Below are positions 1 through 7,670 of a stretch of 64,000 nt of DNA, piece after piece (within the stretch, counting starts at the first letter, position 1; every line of letters begins with the position of its first letter). Position numbers and translations under genes: made by a program. Source of the DNA: an uncultured Prevotellaceae bacterium (lineage in GTDB: Bacteria > Bacteroidota > Bacteroidia > Bacteroidales > Bacteroidaceae); contig CACZDV010000022.1 in the NCBI GenBank assembly GCA_902780025.1, forward strand, positions 31,369 to 95,368. Direction: 5' to 3'. The notes beneath the pieces were generated by a model. The model was not told where the DNA came from and made no database searches. It worked only from the letters and a program-made list of their open reading frames with translations.

Positions 1-689
1 GTGCCATGCAGCTGGCGGGTGCCGACGATGGTCAGCAGATTAGAGCCGATGCCGCTGATGTTGGCTCCCATGCGGTTGAGCATGTGGCAGAGTTGTTGGA
101 TGTAAGGCTCGCAGGCGGCGTTGTAGATGGTGGTGGTGCCTTCGGCCATCGTAGCGGCCATGATGATGTTGGCGGTACCCGTCACAGAGGCTTCGTCGAG
201 TAGCATATAGGTTCCTTGCAGCCGTTTGGCGTCGATCTCGTAGACATCACGGTCTTTCAGGTGATGGAACTTGGCCCCCAAGTACTTGAAGCCCAGGAAG
301 TGGGTGTCCAGACGACGGCGTCCGATCTTGTCGCCACCGGGTTTTGTGACGACAGCCTTTCCCATACGTGCCAACAGCGGACCAATCATCAGGACCGAAC
401 CACGCAGCTGTGCGCACTTATGGACGAACTCGTCACTCTGCAGGTAGCTGAGATTCAGGTCGTCAGCCCGGAAAGAGTACACCCGCTCCTCTTTCCTCAC
501 CTTCACGCCGATATCCTGCAGCAGCTGAATGAGGTTGTTCACGTCGCGGATGTCGGGGATGTTCTCAATGGTAACCTCCTCGTTGGTCAACAGCGTTGCA
601 CAGATCACCTGCAGCGCCTCGTTCTTGGCCCCCTGCGGTGTGATAGTGCCGCTCAGCAGATGTCCGCCCTCAATCTTGAATGAAGCCAT
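1..689 (-). CDS. murA: UDP-N-acetylglucosamine 1-carboxyvinyltransferase (partial, C-terminus beyond window)
   Basis: First committed step of peptidoglycan synthesis: transfers enolpyruvate from PEP to UDP-GlcNAc in the cytoplasm. The first 229 codons are present, starting with ATG at 689. The N-terminus MASFKIEGG, the NEAL substrate loop and the [13 protein letters not shown] stretch are typical of MurA. The residue equivalent to the catalytic, fosfomycin-binding Cys115 of E. coli is Asp (residue 120, in [11 protein letters not shown]; codon GAC at 332-330). Cys-to-Asp MurAs are active but fosfomycin-insensitive in other lineages. The gene is third in a minus-strand operon behind tsaB and the DUF4290 gene, 13 bp after the latter. 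It runs off the left edge. Confidence 0.95.
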   Translation of the reverse strand, partial: MASFKIEGGHLLSGTITPQGAKNEALQVICATLLTNEEVTIENIPDIRDVNNLIQLLQDIGVKVRKEERVYSFRADDLNLSYLQSDEFVHKCAQLRGSVLMIGPLLARMGKAVVTKPGGDKIGRRRLDTHFLGFKYLGAKFHHLKDRDVYEIDAKRLQGTYMLLDEASVTGTANIIMAATMAEGTTTIYNAACEPYIQQLCHMLNRMGANISGIGSNLLTIVGTRQLHG

Positions 690-702
690 ATTGCTACTTT
701 TG

Positions 703-1302
703 CTACTTTCTTTTTTTCTTCTTTCCTTCGTCAAGGGCGATAGCTGTCACCTTGTCGAACTTGAACTTCCCAAGGTCTAACTGGATGGCACCGTCAGTCA
801 GGCGGGCCATATCGTCGGCCACCTTTTCATCGTCGGCAGAGCCGTGACCCCATGTCAGCAGGTCGCGCTTCATCTGGTTAGCCGTCTGGCGCACCAGTTC
901 GCGGCGCTCATCACCTTCGGGCATATCCTTCAGTTTTTCCAGCAGTTCCTGCACCAGTTTGCCATAATGGCGTAAACGGATGCGATTCTGTGGCAACGGA
1001 ATGGAGGCTGGCTTCGAGTGGATCTTCTCTGCACTACTCACGTCGAAGGGCCAGTCAATGTCCAGTTGCTTGTCCGACATGAGGTAAAGGTGATCCCAGA
1101 GTGTCTGTTCGTAACCTGCGTTCTCGCGTATCTGCGGCACTTTAGTCAGCATCATCCTGACGATGGCCTTGGCGCACTTCAGCCGTTCTTCTTTCGAAGG
1201 CAGGCTGACGGCGTAATCTACCATCTTCTGGATTTCCCGTCCGTACTCGGGCATGAGCAGCTTCTCGCGCCCTGTGTTGTAGTCTAATCCTTGTATGTTC
1301 AT
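703..1302 (-). CDS. DUF4290 domain-containing protein
   Basis: A 199-aa protein that I recognise as the Bacteroidetes-specific DUF4290 family, by its N-terminus [21 protein letters not shown] and its full-length match to the usual size. It has no signal peptide or membrane segment, so it is probably cytoplasmic. The C-terminus is a lysine-rich tail (EGKKKKRK). It lies between tsaB (3 bp upstream) and murA (13 bp downstream), so the three are almost certainly co-transcribed. No biochemical role is known to me, and the neighbours suggest only a housekeeping context. Confidence 0.85.
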   Translation of the reverse strand: MNIQGLDYNTGREKLLMPEYGREIQKMVDYAVSLPSKEERLKCAKAIVRMMLTKVPQIRENAGYEQTLWDHLYLMSDKQLDIDWPFDVSSAEKIHSKPASIPLPQNRIRLRHYGKLVQELLEKLKDMPEGDERRELVRQTANQMKRDLLTWGHGSADDEKVADDMARLTDGAIQLDLGKFKFDKVTAIALDEGKKKKRK

Positions 1303-1305
1303 ATT

Positions 1306-1995
1306 TTATAGTAATTTCTTGGGCATCTTGGCTACGAAGTCCTTCAGGTAGAAAGGCTCGTAGTAGGCAACGTCCTCAGTCTGACCGTTTAGAAGACGCC
1401 GTTCGGCCAACGGCTGCATCCACTTGGCTATCGGTTCAATGCCGTCAATGTAGTGGGCATTGGGGTGATTGATGGTCTCCATGCACTTTTCTGCCCCTCC
1501 GCCGAAGAAGTAAACCTCACGTTCGTCGAGCCAGGGCTTGTACGTTTCCGAGTCAACCACATCGGCTCCCACCTCGCGAACGGGTTTCAGCGCACGATCA
1601 TAGAGGGCTGCGTAGACCTCCATGCGGCGGGCATCAATCATCGGGCACAGCAGGGCACCCTCAGGTACCAGCTCGCGCAGCAGCACAGGCACACAGAGTA
1701 GTTCCAGCGTCGGTACGCTGATGAACTTCAGGTTACGGGCATAGCAGATGCCCTTGGCCATCGACACACCGATACGCAGACCAGTATAGCTACCCGGACC
1801 ACCGCTGACGGCTACTGCATCGAAGGGAATGGCGTGATTGTCGGTAAACGACAACGCCTCATCAACAAAAGTTCCTAACCGCTCGGCATGGTTCGGTCCC
1901 GAATGGTCCTCTTGGTCGAAGATGACGTGTGAGTCCTCGCTGACGGCTACCGAACAGACATCGGTGCTGGTGTCGATATGTAGTATGCAAGCCAT
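1306..1995 (-). CDS. tsaB: tRNA threonylcarbamoyladenosine biosynthesis protein TsaB
   Basis: An ASKHA-fold partner of TsaD and TsaE in making t6A at position 37 of ANN-decoding tRNAs. The 229-aa protein opens with MACILHIDTSTDVCSVA, the typical TsaB start, and carries the SGGPGSYTGLRIGV motif near residue 80. The open frame extends upstream to 2148. I chose ATG 1995 because the family begins there and because a -7 box (2028-2035, minus strand) lies just upstream, which would place the longer start outside the transcript. First gene of the tsaB-DUF4290-murA operon. Confidence 0.92.
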   Translation of the reverse strand: MACILHIDTSTDVCSVAVSEDSHVIFDQEDHSGPNHAERLGTFVDEALSFTDNHAIPFDAVAVSGGPGSYTGLRIGVSMAKGICYARNLKFISVPTLELLCVPVLLRELVPEGALLCPMIDARRMEVYAALYDRALKPVREVGADVVDSETYKPWLDEREVYFFGGGAEKCMETINHPNAHYIDGIEPIAKWMQPLAERRLLNGQTEDVAYYEPFYLKDFVAKMPKKLL

Positions 1996-2027
1996 TATAT
2001 TCTTCTTATTTCCATAATTATAAAGTG

Positions 2028-2035
2028 CAAAGGTA
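2028..2035 (-). promoter_or_regulatory. -7 promoter box for tsaB operon
   Basis: Reads TACCTTTG on the minus strand, the Bacteroidetes sigma-ABfr -7 consensus. It lies 32 nt upstream of the tsaB ATG. No good TTTG -33 box is at the usual distance. It is back to back with the yicC promoter. Confidence 0.6.
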
Positions 2036-2080
2036 CGCTTTTTTCTGCCAATTGCCGTATATTTATCAGAAATTAACGTC

Positions 2081-2108
2081 TTTGGTTCAACTTTTTTTCG
2101 TACCTTTG
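2081..2108 (+). promoter_or_regulatory. Promoter for yicC-gmk-nadD
   Basis: TTTG at 2081-2084 and TACCTTTG at 2101-2108. The 16-nt spacing is shorter than the usual 19-21. It lies 27 nt upstream of the yicC ATG and is divergent from the tsaB promoter. Confidence 0.6.
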
Positions 2109-2135
2109 CATCGGAATAAACATAAATCATCCGAC

Positions 2136-3011
2136 ATGATACAATCAATGACGGGCTACGGCAAGGCTGTCGTGGCTTACAAGGACAAGAAGATTAACGT
2201 AGAAGTTAAGTCGCTGAACTCAAAGCAGCTGGACCTCCAGACGCGCATTGCACCTCTATATAGGGAGAAGGAGATGGAGATTCGTCAGATGGTGGCAGCT
2301 GCCGTTATCCGTGGAAAGGTGGACTTCAGTCTGTGGATTGAGAAGGACACCGTGGTAGATGCAACCCCTATCAATGCTGCTTTGGTCGAGAACTATTACC
2401 GCCAGATGCAGGACATCAGCGCCAAGACGGGCATTCCCCTTTCCGTCGACCCGATGACCACGCTGCTTCGTATGCCTGACGTGCTGACAAAGACTGAGCA
2501 GGAGGTGCTCAGCGAAGAGGAGTGGACGGTTGTCAGCAAGGCTGTCGGTGAGGCGCTTGACGCGCTTGTCAGTTTCCGTACGCAAGAGGGTGCCGCCCTT
2601 GAGCGCAAGTTCACGGAGAAGATTGACAACATCCAGCAGCTGTTGGCCGAGATAGAGCCTTATGAGAAGGGACGCGTAGAGAAAATCCGCCAACGTATCA
2701 CCGACGGGCTGCAGCAGATTCCGGGTGTGGAGTATGACAAGAACCGCTTGGAACAGGAACTGATCTACTACATCGAGAAGCTGGACATCAGCGAAGAGAA
2801 GCAGCGCCTCAGCAATCATCTGAAGTATTTCCGTGAGACAATGGCCGAGCCTGCCGGACAGGGCAAGAAGTTAGGCTTTATCGCCCAAGAGATGGGTCGT
2901 GAAATCAATACCACAGGATCGAAGTCGAACCAGGCCGAGATGCAGAACATCGTGGTGAAGATGAAGGACGAGCTGGAGCAGATCAAGGAACAGGTACTTA
3001 ATGCGTTGTAG
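2136..3011 (+). CDS. yicC: YicC family endoribonuclease
   Basis: A 291-aa member of the YicC/YloC family, cytoplasmic endoribonucleases with a role in RNA turnover. The N-terminal YicC_N domain begins MIQSMTGYGKAVV. The C-terminal DUF1732 domain holds the conserved KLGFIAQEMGREINTTGSKSN segment near the end. The open frame begins upstream at 2025, but ATG 2136 fits the family start and lies just after the promoter. gmk follows by 3 bp, a gene order common in many bacteria. Confidence 0.92.
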   Translation: MIQSMTGYGKAVVAYKDKKINVEVKSLNSKQLDLQTRIAPLYREKEMEIRQMVAAAVIRGKVDFSLWIEKDTVVDATPINAALVENYYRQMQDISAKTGIPLSVDPMTTLLRMPDVLTKTEQEVLSEEEWTVVSKAVGEALDALVSFRTQEGAALERKFTEKIDNIQQLLAEIEPYEKGRVEKIRQRITDGLQQIPGVEYDKNRLEQELIYYIEKLDISEEKQRLSNHLKYFRETMAEPAGQGKKLGFIAQEMGREINTTGSKSNQAEMQNIVVKMKDELEQIKEQVLNAL

Positions 3012-3014
3012 GAT

Positions 3015-3587
3015 ATGAAAGGCAAGATGCTCATCGTAAGTGCCCCGTCGGGCAGCGGCAAGTCGACGATCGTGAACTGGCTGATGCAGGAACATCCCGA
3101 ACTCAATCTCTATTTTTCCATTTCTTGCACTTCGCGTGCTCCAAGGGGCAGCGAGCAAAATGGGGTGGAATACTTTTTCCTGACACCCGAAGAGTTCAGG
3201 GAAAAGATTTCCAATGAGGAGTTTCTGGAGTACGAGGAGGTCTACCACGACCGTTTCTATGGCACCTTAAAGGCTCAGGTGGAGCGGCAGCGTGAGGCAG
3301 GACAGAACGTGGTGTTCGACGTCGACGTGAAAGGTGGCGTCAACATCAAGAAATACTATGGTGACGATGCGCTGAGCCTTTTTATCCAGCCGCCGTCAGT
3401 CGAGGAGTTGCGTCGTCGCCTGACAGGTCGCGGTACTGATACCCCCGAAGCTATCAAGGAGCGTCTGGCCAAGGCGGAATTCGAACTGACCTTTGCTCCG
3501 CAGTTCGACCGTGTTGTTGTCAACGATGATTTGGAGACCGCAAAACAAGAAGCCCTGCAGATTGTCAGTGACTTTCTGAATTCATAG
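3015..3587 (+). CDS. gmk: Guanylate kinase
   Basis: Phosphorylates GMP to GDP with ATP in purine nucleotide metabolism (cytoplasm). 190 aa, the usual bacterial size. The Walker A loop APSGSGKST is at residues 10-18. The GMP-binding signature (SCTSRAPRGSE followed by GVEYFF) follows at about 36-55. The lid and base-binding region is intact. It is 3 bp after yicC and 13 bp before nadD. Confidence 0.96.
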   Translation: MKGKMLIVSAPSGSGKSTIVNWLMQEHPELNLYFSISCTSRAPRGSEQNGVEYFFLTPEEFREKISNEEFLEYEEVYHDRFYGTLKAQVERQREAGQNVVFDVDVKGGVNIKKYYGDDALSLFIQPPSVEELRRRLTGRGTDTPEAIKERLAKAEFELTFAPQFDRVVVNDDLETAKQEALQIVSDFLNS

Positions 3588-3600
3588 TGCCAATTCCTCC

Positions 3601-4173
3601 ATGATGAAGACAGGCATCTTCGGCGGCTCCTTTAATCCTATTCATAATGGGCATATCCAGCTGGCACGGCAATTGCGCGAGGCAGCTGGGCTCGACGAGG
3701 TGTGGCTGATGGTCTCGCCCCAAAACCCCTTAAAGGAGCAGGCAGGACTGTTGGACGATGACCTGCGGCTACAGATGGCACGAGAGGCATTGGCCGATGA
3801 ACCTCACATCCTTGTCAGCGACTACGAATTTCATCTGCCGCGACCTTCCTACACCTGGAACACGCTGCAGGCTTTGCAGCAGGACTTTCCCGACCGTGAG
3901 TTCGTCCTGCTGATAGGTGGCGATAACTGGGAGCATTTCCCTCGCTGGTATCGTGCTGACGATATTGTCAGCAATTACCGGCTGGTGGTCTATCCCCGCC
4001 GAGGCAGCGACATCGACCTGACATCACTTCCCCCCACCGTTACCGTTGTTGAGGCTGAGCTGCTTGACATCTCCAGCACCGATATCCGCCGCCGTGTCCG
4101 CCGCCGTCAGACCATCAGAGGAATGGTTCCCGACAGCATCGTCCATACGGTTATCGAGTCCTACCGACGCTGA
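3601..4173 (+). CDS. nadD: Nicotinate-nucleotide adenylyltransferase
   Basis: Adenylates nicotinic acid mononucleotide to deamido-NAD in NAD synthesis. 190 aa. It has the nucleotidyltransferase signature GGSFNPIHNGH (residues 8-18, with the HxGH motif at 15-18), the LIGGDNWEHFPRW segment, and the ISSTDIRRRV motif near residue 158. Two adjacent ATGs (3601, 3604) are possible starts. Last gene of the yicC-gmk-nadD operon, followed by a weak hairpin. Confidence 0.95.
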   Translation: MMKTGIFGGSFNPIHNGHIQLARQLREAAGLDEVWLMVSPQNPLKEQAGLLDDDLRLQMAREALADEPHILVSDYEFHLPRPSYTWNTLQALQQDFPDREFVLLIGGDNWEHFPRWYRADDIVSNYRLVVYPRRGSDIDLTSLPPTVTVVEAELLDISSTDIRRRVRRRQTIRGMVPDSIVHTVIESYRR

Positions 4174-4179
4174 CAAATA

Positions 4180-4202
4180 ACGGGAAAAAGTCATTTTTCC
4201 GT
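4180..4202 (+). terminator. Possible terminator after nadD
   Basis: ACGG(G)AAAAA, loop GTCA, TTTTTCCGT: a 9-bp stem with one bulged G, 7 bp after the nadD stop. The T-run is inside the stem rather than after it, so the call is weak. Confidence 0.4.
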
Positions 4203-4209
4203 CAGAAAA

Positions 4210-4241
4210 TTTGGCAGTCTCAAAATTAATACTTACCTTTG
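4210..4241 (+). promoter_or_regulatory. Promoter for greA
   Basis: TTTG at 4210-4213 and TACCTTTG at 4234-4241 with 20-nt spacing, an excellent match. The leader to the greA ATG (4363) would be about 115 nt. It holds a small inverted repeat (ATTCCG ... CGGAAT, 4273-4300) followed by a T-rich stretch, and then a four-unit repeat array. Confidence 0.75.
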
Positions 4242-4332
4242 CGGCAGATAACAAGACATTATAGTCCGAGGATTCCGGCATCAGATTGCGCGTCGGAATT
4301 CTTTCTTTTTGTCTACCTAAAAAAATAATGAG

Positions 4333-4362
4333 AAAATAGTAAAACGTAAAACAGTAAATATT
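4333..4362 (+). repeat. Four-unit short tandem array directly before greA
   Basis: Units AAAATAGT, AAAACGT, AAAACAGT, AAATATT (8/7/8/7 nt) end at the base before the greA ATG. The array belongs to the scattered four-unit class described under findings. It occupies the ribosome-binding region. Confidence 0.65.
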
Positions 4363-4830
4363 ATGGCATACATGTCACAAGAAGGCTACGACAAACTGAT
4401 AGCCGAACTGAAACACTTGGAAAGCGTGGAACGCCCCAAGGCATCGGCCGCCATCGCGGAAGCTCGCGACAAGGGCGACTTGAGTGAGAATAGTGAGTAT
4501 GATGCCGCCAAGGAGGCCCAAGGCCATTTGGAGGCAAAGATCAACCAGTTGAAGCTGGCTATTTCTGAGGCAAAGATTGTTGACACCTCACGGTTGTCGA
4601 CAGATGCCGTGCAGATACTTTCGAAGGTGGAGATGACCAATTTGGCCAACAAGGCCAAGATGGCTTATACCATCGTCAGCGAGAACGAGGCCAACCTGCG
4701 TGAGGGCAAGATCAGTATTACCACGCCCATTGCCCAGGGACTGCTGAATCATAAGGTAGGCGACGAGGTGGAGATTAAGATTCCGCGCGGCACTATCAAG
4801 TTGCGCATTGACAAAATCACCGTCGGCTAA
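4363..4830 (+). CDS. greA: Transcription elongation factor GreA
   Basis: Rescues backtracked RNA polymerase by stimulating transcript cleavage. 155 aa, normal length. The N-terminal coiled coil (residues 1-75) includes KGDLSENSEYDAAKE, which carries the acidic tip residues. The C-terminal FKBP-like domain ends GTIKLRIDKI. It has its own promoter with a long leader. The HIT-family gene follows by 43 bp, most of which is a four-unit repeat array. Confidence 0.95.
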   Translation: MAYMSQEGYDKLIAELKHLESVERPKASAAIAEARDKGDLSENSEYDAAKEAQGHLEAKINQLKLAISEAKIVDTSRLSTDAVQILSKVEMTNLANKAKMAYTIVSENEANLREGKISITTPIAQGLLNHKVGDEVEIKIPRGTIKLRIDKITVG

Positions 4831-4833
4831 TCA

Positions 4834-4865
4834 ATTGTCAAATAGTAAAATAGTCAAATTGTCAA
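4834..4865 (+). repeat. Four-unit octamer array between greA and the HIT gene
   Basis: ATTGTCAA, ATAGTAAA, ATAGTCAA, ATTGTCAA: exactly 4 x 8 nt. It fills the gap between the greA stop and the next start. Confidence 0.75.
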
Positions 4866-4873
4866 ATACCAAG

Positions 4874-5266
4874 ATGGATATATTCAGTAAGATTGCCGCT
4901 GGTGAAATTCCCAGCTACAAGTGTGCAGAGAACGAAGAGTTCTACGCATTTCTCGACATTAATCCGTTGGTGAAGGGTCACACGTTGGTGATACCCCGCC
5001 GCGAAGTTGATTACATCTTCGATATGGACGACGACGAACTGGGTCGCTACCAGCAGTTTGCCAAGCGCGTCGCCGTTGCTATCAAGAAGGCCTTCCCTTG
5101 TAAGAAGGTAGCGCAGGTCGTGCTGGGCCTTGAGGTGGCTCACGCCCATATCCACCTTATTCCTATGCAGAGTGAGGCCGACGTTGACTTCCGCCGCGAG
5201 AAGCTGAAGCTCACGGAGGAGGAATTCAAGGAAATAGCTGCAAAGATTCGTGGGGAGTTTGTCTGA
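4874..5266 (+). CDS. HIT family nucleotide-binding protein
   Basis: A 130-aa histidine-triad hydrolase or transferase of the HinT-like class, acting on purine nucleotide conjugates. The triad HAHIH is at residues 90-94 (AHAHIHLIPM), and the N-terminus MDIFSKIAAGEIPSYK is typical. The open frame extends upstream to 4808 but that part is repeat array, so I chose ATG 4874. The stop codon TGA (5264-5266) sits in the loop side of a hairpin shared with the convergent manC gene. Confidence 0.93.
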   Translation: MDIFSKIAAGEIPSYKCAENEEFYAFLDINPLVKGHTLVIPRREVDYIFDMDDDELGRYQQFAKRVAVAIKKAFPCKKVAQVVLGLEVAHAHIHLIPMQSEADVDFRREKLKLTEEEFKEIAAKIRGEFV

Positions 5267-5281
5267 TTAGACAAACTCCTC
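5252..5281. terminator. Bidirectional hairpin spanning both stop codons of convergent genes
   Basis: GGAGTTTGTCT (5254-5264), loop GATT, AGACAAACTCC (5269-5279): a perfect 11-bp stem, extendable by a G-T and a G-C pair. The HIT-gene TGA (5264-5266) and the manC TAA (complement of 5269-5267) abut inside the loop. There is no T-run on either side. Confidence 0.6.
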
Positions 5282-6358
5282 ACCGTATTTCAGACGCACT
5301 TCATTGACATATTTACGGATGAGTGCCGACGAGTCTCCCTTCTTACAGATAAGCAGCACGTCGCCCGCCTCGGCTACGATGTAACCCTCCAGTCCGTTGA
5401 TGACGGCCAGATGCCCCTTCGGCATCTTGATGATATTGCCGCGGCAGTCCTCCATCACCACCTCCGAGTCAATCACCACATTGTCGTTCTCCGACTTGCT
5501 CATGAACTCATAGATGGAGTGCCAAGTTCCAAGGTCAGCCCATCCGAAGTCGGCTTTCATGACATAGGCCTTGTCGGCTTGTTCAAACAGTCCCTGGTCG
5601 ATGGCAATGTTGGGTAGCGATGCATAATTATGCTGAATGAAGTGCAGTATCTGGTCAATGGTGTAGTTGCCTCGTTCGCAGAGCCCGGGGGCAAACAGCT
5701 CGAAGAACATCTTCCTCAGACATTGCCTGAGATAGGGAGCCCGGCATAGCAGCAAACCGGTGTTCCACAGAAACTCTCCGCTCTCCATGAAGATGTTGGC
5801 AAATTCGCGCTCAGGCTTCTCGCTGAACGACTGCATTTGGAATACATTAGGATGAGGTGTGGCGGTACCCATCTGGATATAGCCATAGCCAGGCTCCGGA
5901 CGGGTAGGTTTAACGCCCATCACCAATGCCATGTCGTGCTGACTGACAATCTCGAAAGCCTCTATCATGTTGCGCTCAAAGGCATCGTCGTTGGTGATGT
6001 ATTGGTCGCTTGGAGTAATTGCGATGCTGGCATCCTCGCAATGCTTCTGAATGTTGAGCATCGCCCACGATGTGCTGGCGGCAGTATTGCGGTTGACCAC
6101 CTCTATCATCAGGCATTCTTCCTTCAGTTCGGGCAATTGTTCACGCACCAAGGGAACATACTCCTGATTAGTACATACATAGATATGGTCTCTGGGCATT
6201 AGACGGGCAAAACGGTCGAATGTCGTCTGTAGCTGAGTACGCCCTGTGCCGAAGAAGTCGACAAACTGCTTCGGTTTCTCTTCACGACTACAAGGCCACA
6301 GGCGTTTTCCCTTGCCTCCGGCCAAGATGATGCAATAAAACTTTTCGGATTTCTCCAT
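5267..6358 (-). CDS. manC: Mannose-1-phosphate guanylyltransferase
   Basis: Makes GDP-mannose from mannose-1-phosphate and GTP for surface polysaccharides and glycoproteins. 363 aa, so it has only the guanylyltransferase domain and lacks the C-terminal isomerase half of bifunctional enzymes. The pyrophosphorylase signature LAGGKGKRLWP (12-22) and EEKPKQF follow the start. EKPE and the GWADLGTW segment, which binds the sugar phosphate, are present. Start chosen at ATG 6358 from the family alignment; the frame is open to 6421. It faces the HIT gene with no gap. Confidence 0.93.
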   Translation of the reverse strand: MEKSEKFYCIILAGGKGKRLWPCSREEKPKQFVDFFGTGRTQLQTTFDRFARLMPRDHIYVCTNQEYVPLVREQLPELKEECLMIEVVNRNTAASTSWAMLNIQKHCEDASIAITPSDQYITNDDAFERNMIEAFEIVSQHDMALVMGVKPTRPEPGYGYIQMGTATPHPNVFQMQSFSEKPEREFANIFMESGEFLWNTGLLLCRAPYLRQCLRKMFFELFAPGLCERGNYTIDQILHFIQHNYASLPNIAIDQGLFEQADKAYVMKADFGWADLGTWHSIYEFMSKSENDNVVIDSEVVMEDCRGNIIKMPKGHLAVINGLEGYIVAEAGDVLLICKKGDSSALIRKYVNEVRLKYGEEFV

Positions 6359-6449
6359 GTGTTTCAGATATAAAGTTAGCTTTTCGGCTACGAAGGTACA
6401 CAATAATATTGAGAATTGCAAGTATTTTTAAGATTTTTAGCGGAAACTT

Positions 6450-6480
6450 TTTGTCAGTTCATTTTTTCTTAGTACCTTTG
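6450..6480 (+). promoter_or_regulatory. Promoter for tRNA-Leu
   Basis: TTTG 6450-6453 and TACCTTTG 6473-6480 with 19-nt spacing. The box ends 13 nt before the mature tRNA 5' end. Confidence 0.75.
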
Positions 6481-6493
6481 CAGCGCTTTTCGA

Positions 6494-6575
6494 GCCCAGA
6501 TGGCGGAATCGGTAGACGCGCTGGTCTCAAACACCAGTGGGGCAACCCGTGCCGGTTCGACCCCGGCTCTGGGTA
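6494..6575 (+). tRNA. tRNA-Leu (anticodon CAA)
   Basis: The acceptor arm GCCCAGA pairs with TCTGGGT. The anticodon arm CTGGT/ACCAG encloses loop CTCAAAC, giving anticodon CAA, which reads UUG. A variable arm typical of class II tRNAs and the TTCGA T-loop are present. Discriminator base is A. CCA is not encoded. It stands alone between a strong promoter and a strong terminator. Confidence 0.95.
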
Positions 6576-6591
6576 CAAAGCTTGAAGGCAA

Positions 6592-6629
6592 GGTGCTGTA
6601 AGTTAACAACTTGCAGCGCCTTTTTCTTT
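6592..6629 (+). terminator. Rho-independent terminator of tRNA-Leu
   Basis: GGTGCTGTAAGTT, loop AAC, AACTTGCAGCGCC: 13 pairs including two G-T, followed by TTTTTCTTT. Confidence 0.88.
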
Positions 6630-6658
6630 AGAAGATTATTTGAAGTGTAACAGAGATA

Positions 6659-7615
6659 ATGATGCAGACAATGACCAGACTGAGCCGGTGGCTCGCAGCA
6701 AATGCTTCGTTGTTTATCATCGCCATTGCGGTGGTGACGTTCTTCCTGCCCGACCTCTTTGTGTGGGTTCGCGGTACTACGCAGACCGTTATTCTCGGCA
6801 TTATCATGCTGACGATGGGACTGACGTTGACGACCGACGACTTCCGCATCCTTGCCCGTCGGCCCCTCGATATCCTGATAGGTGCCTGTGCGCAGTTCCT
6901 GATCATGCCTTGCGTGGCTTATCTGCTCGTTCGTGTGTTTCGCTTAGAGCCCGCTTTGGCGCTGGGCATCCTGTTGGTGGGCTGTTGTCCTGGCGGTGTG
7001 TCGAGCAACATTATGTCATATCTGTGTCACGGCGATGTGGCTTTCTCGGTGGGCATGACCTGCGCCTCTACGTTGCTGGCTCCCGTCATGACGCCGTTGC
7101 TGATGGAGCTGACGGCAGGTCAGATTATCGAAATTGATGCCGTCGGCATGTTCCTCAACATTCTCATTGTGACGATTATTCCCGTAGGAATCGGCTGTTT
7201 CCTCAATTACACCTATTCCAAGAACAAGCACTTCCCCACGATTCAGAGTCTGATGCCCGGCTTGAGCGTCACCTGTCTGGCCTGTATTGTGGGTGGCGTC
7301 ATCTCAACCGTTCACGACGATCTGGTGGCCCGTGGCCTGTGGCTTTTCCTTTGGACGTTTGCCGTCGTCTTCTGCCACAACACCCTGGGCTATATCCTCG
7401 GATACATCGCAGGTCGGCTGGCAGGCTTCAACAAAGCCAAGAAGCGTACCATCTCCATCGAGGTGGGCATGCAGAACGCCGGTCTTGCCACCGTCCTCGC
7501 GGGCAACTTCTTCGCCGCCCAGCCCCTGGCCGTACTGCCTTGCGCCATCTCGTGTGCCTGGCACAGCATCAGTGGCACCATCCTTGCCGGACTGTTCCTG
7601 AAACGCGATAAGTAA
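6659..7615 (+). CDS. Bile acid:sodium symporter (BASS) family transporter
   Basis: A 318-aa inner-membrane transporter with about nine to ten hydrophobic segments. It matches the BASS superfamily: GLTLTTDDF after the second helix, then CCPGGVSSN and VGMQNAGLATVLA, two of the family's conserved blocks. Members move organic anions (bile acids, pantoate, 2-keto acids) with sodium; the substrate cannot be told from sequence. It stands alone, 29 bp after the tRNA terminator. ribD follows with its own promoter. Confidence 0.88.
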   Translation: MMQTMTRLSRWLAANASLFIIAIAVVTFFLPDLFVWVRGTTQTVILGIIMLTMGLTLTTDDFRILARRPLDILIGACAQFLIMPCVAYLLVRVFRLEPALALGILLVGCCPGGVSSNIMSYLCHGDVAFSVGMTCASTLLAPVMTPLLMELTAGQIIEIDAVGMFLNILIVTIIPVGIGCFLNYTYSKNKHFPTIQSLMPGLSVTCLACIVGGVISTVHDDLVARGLWLFLWTFAVVFCHNTLGYILGYIAGRLAGFNKAKKRTISIEVGMQNAGLATVLAGNFFAAQPLAVLPCAISCAWHSISGTILAGLFLKRDK

Positions 7616-7633
7616 AAGAAAAACGGACAATCG

Positions 7634-7665
7634 TTTGTATTTCTCTCGTTTTTTTCGTACCTTTG
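7634..7665 (+). promoter_or_regulatory. Promoter for ribD, predicted near-leaderless
   Basis: TTTG 7634-7637 and TACCTTTG 7658-7665, spacing 20. The ATG at 7671 is only 5 nt after the -7 box, so transcription should start at or within a few bases of the start codon. Confidence 0.75.
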
Positions 7666-7670
7666 CCCCC

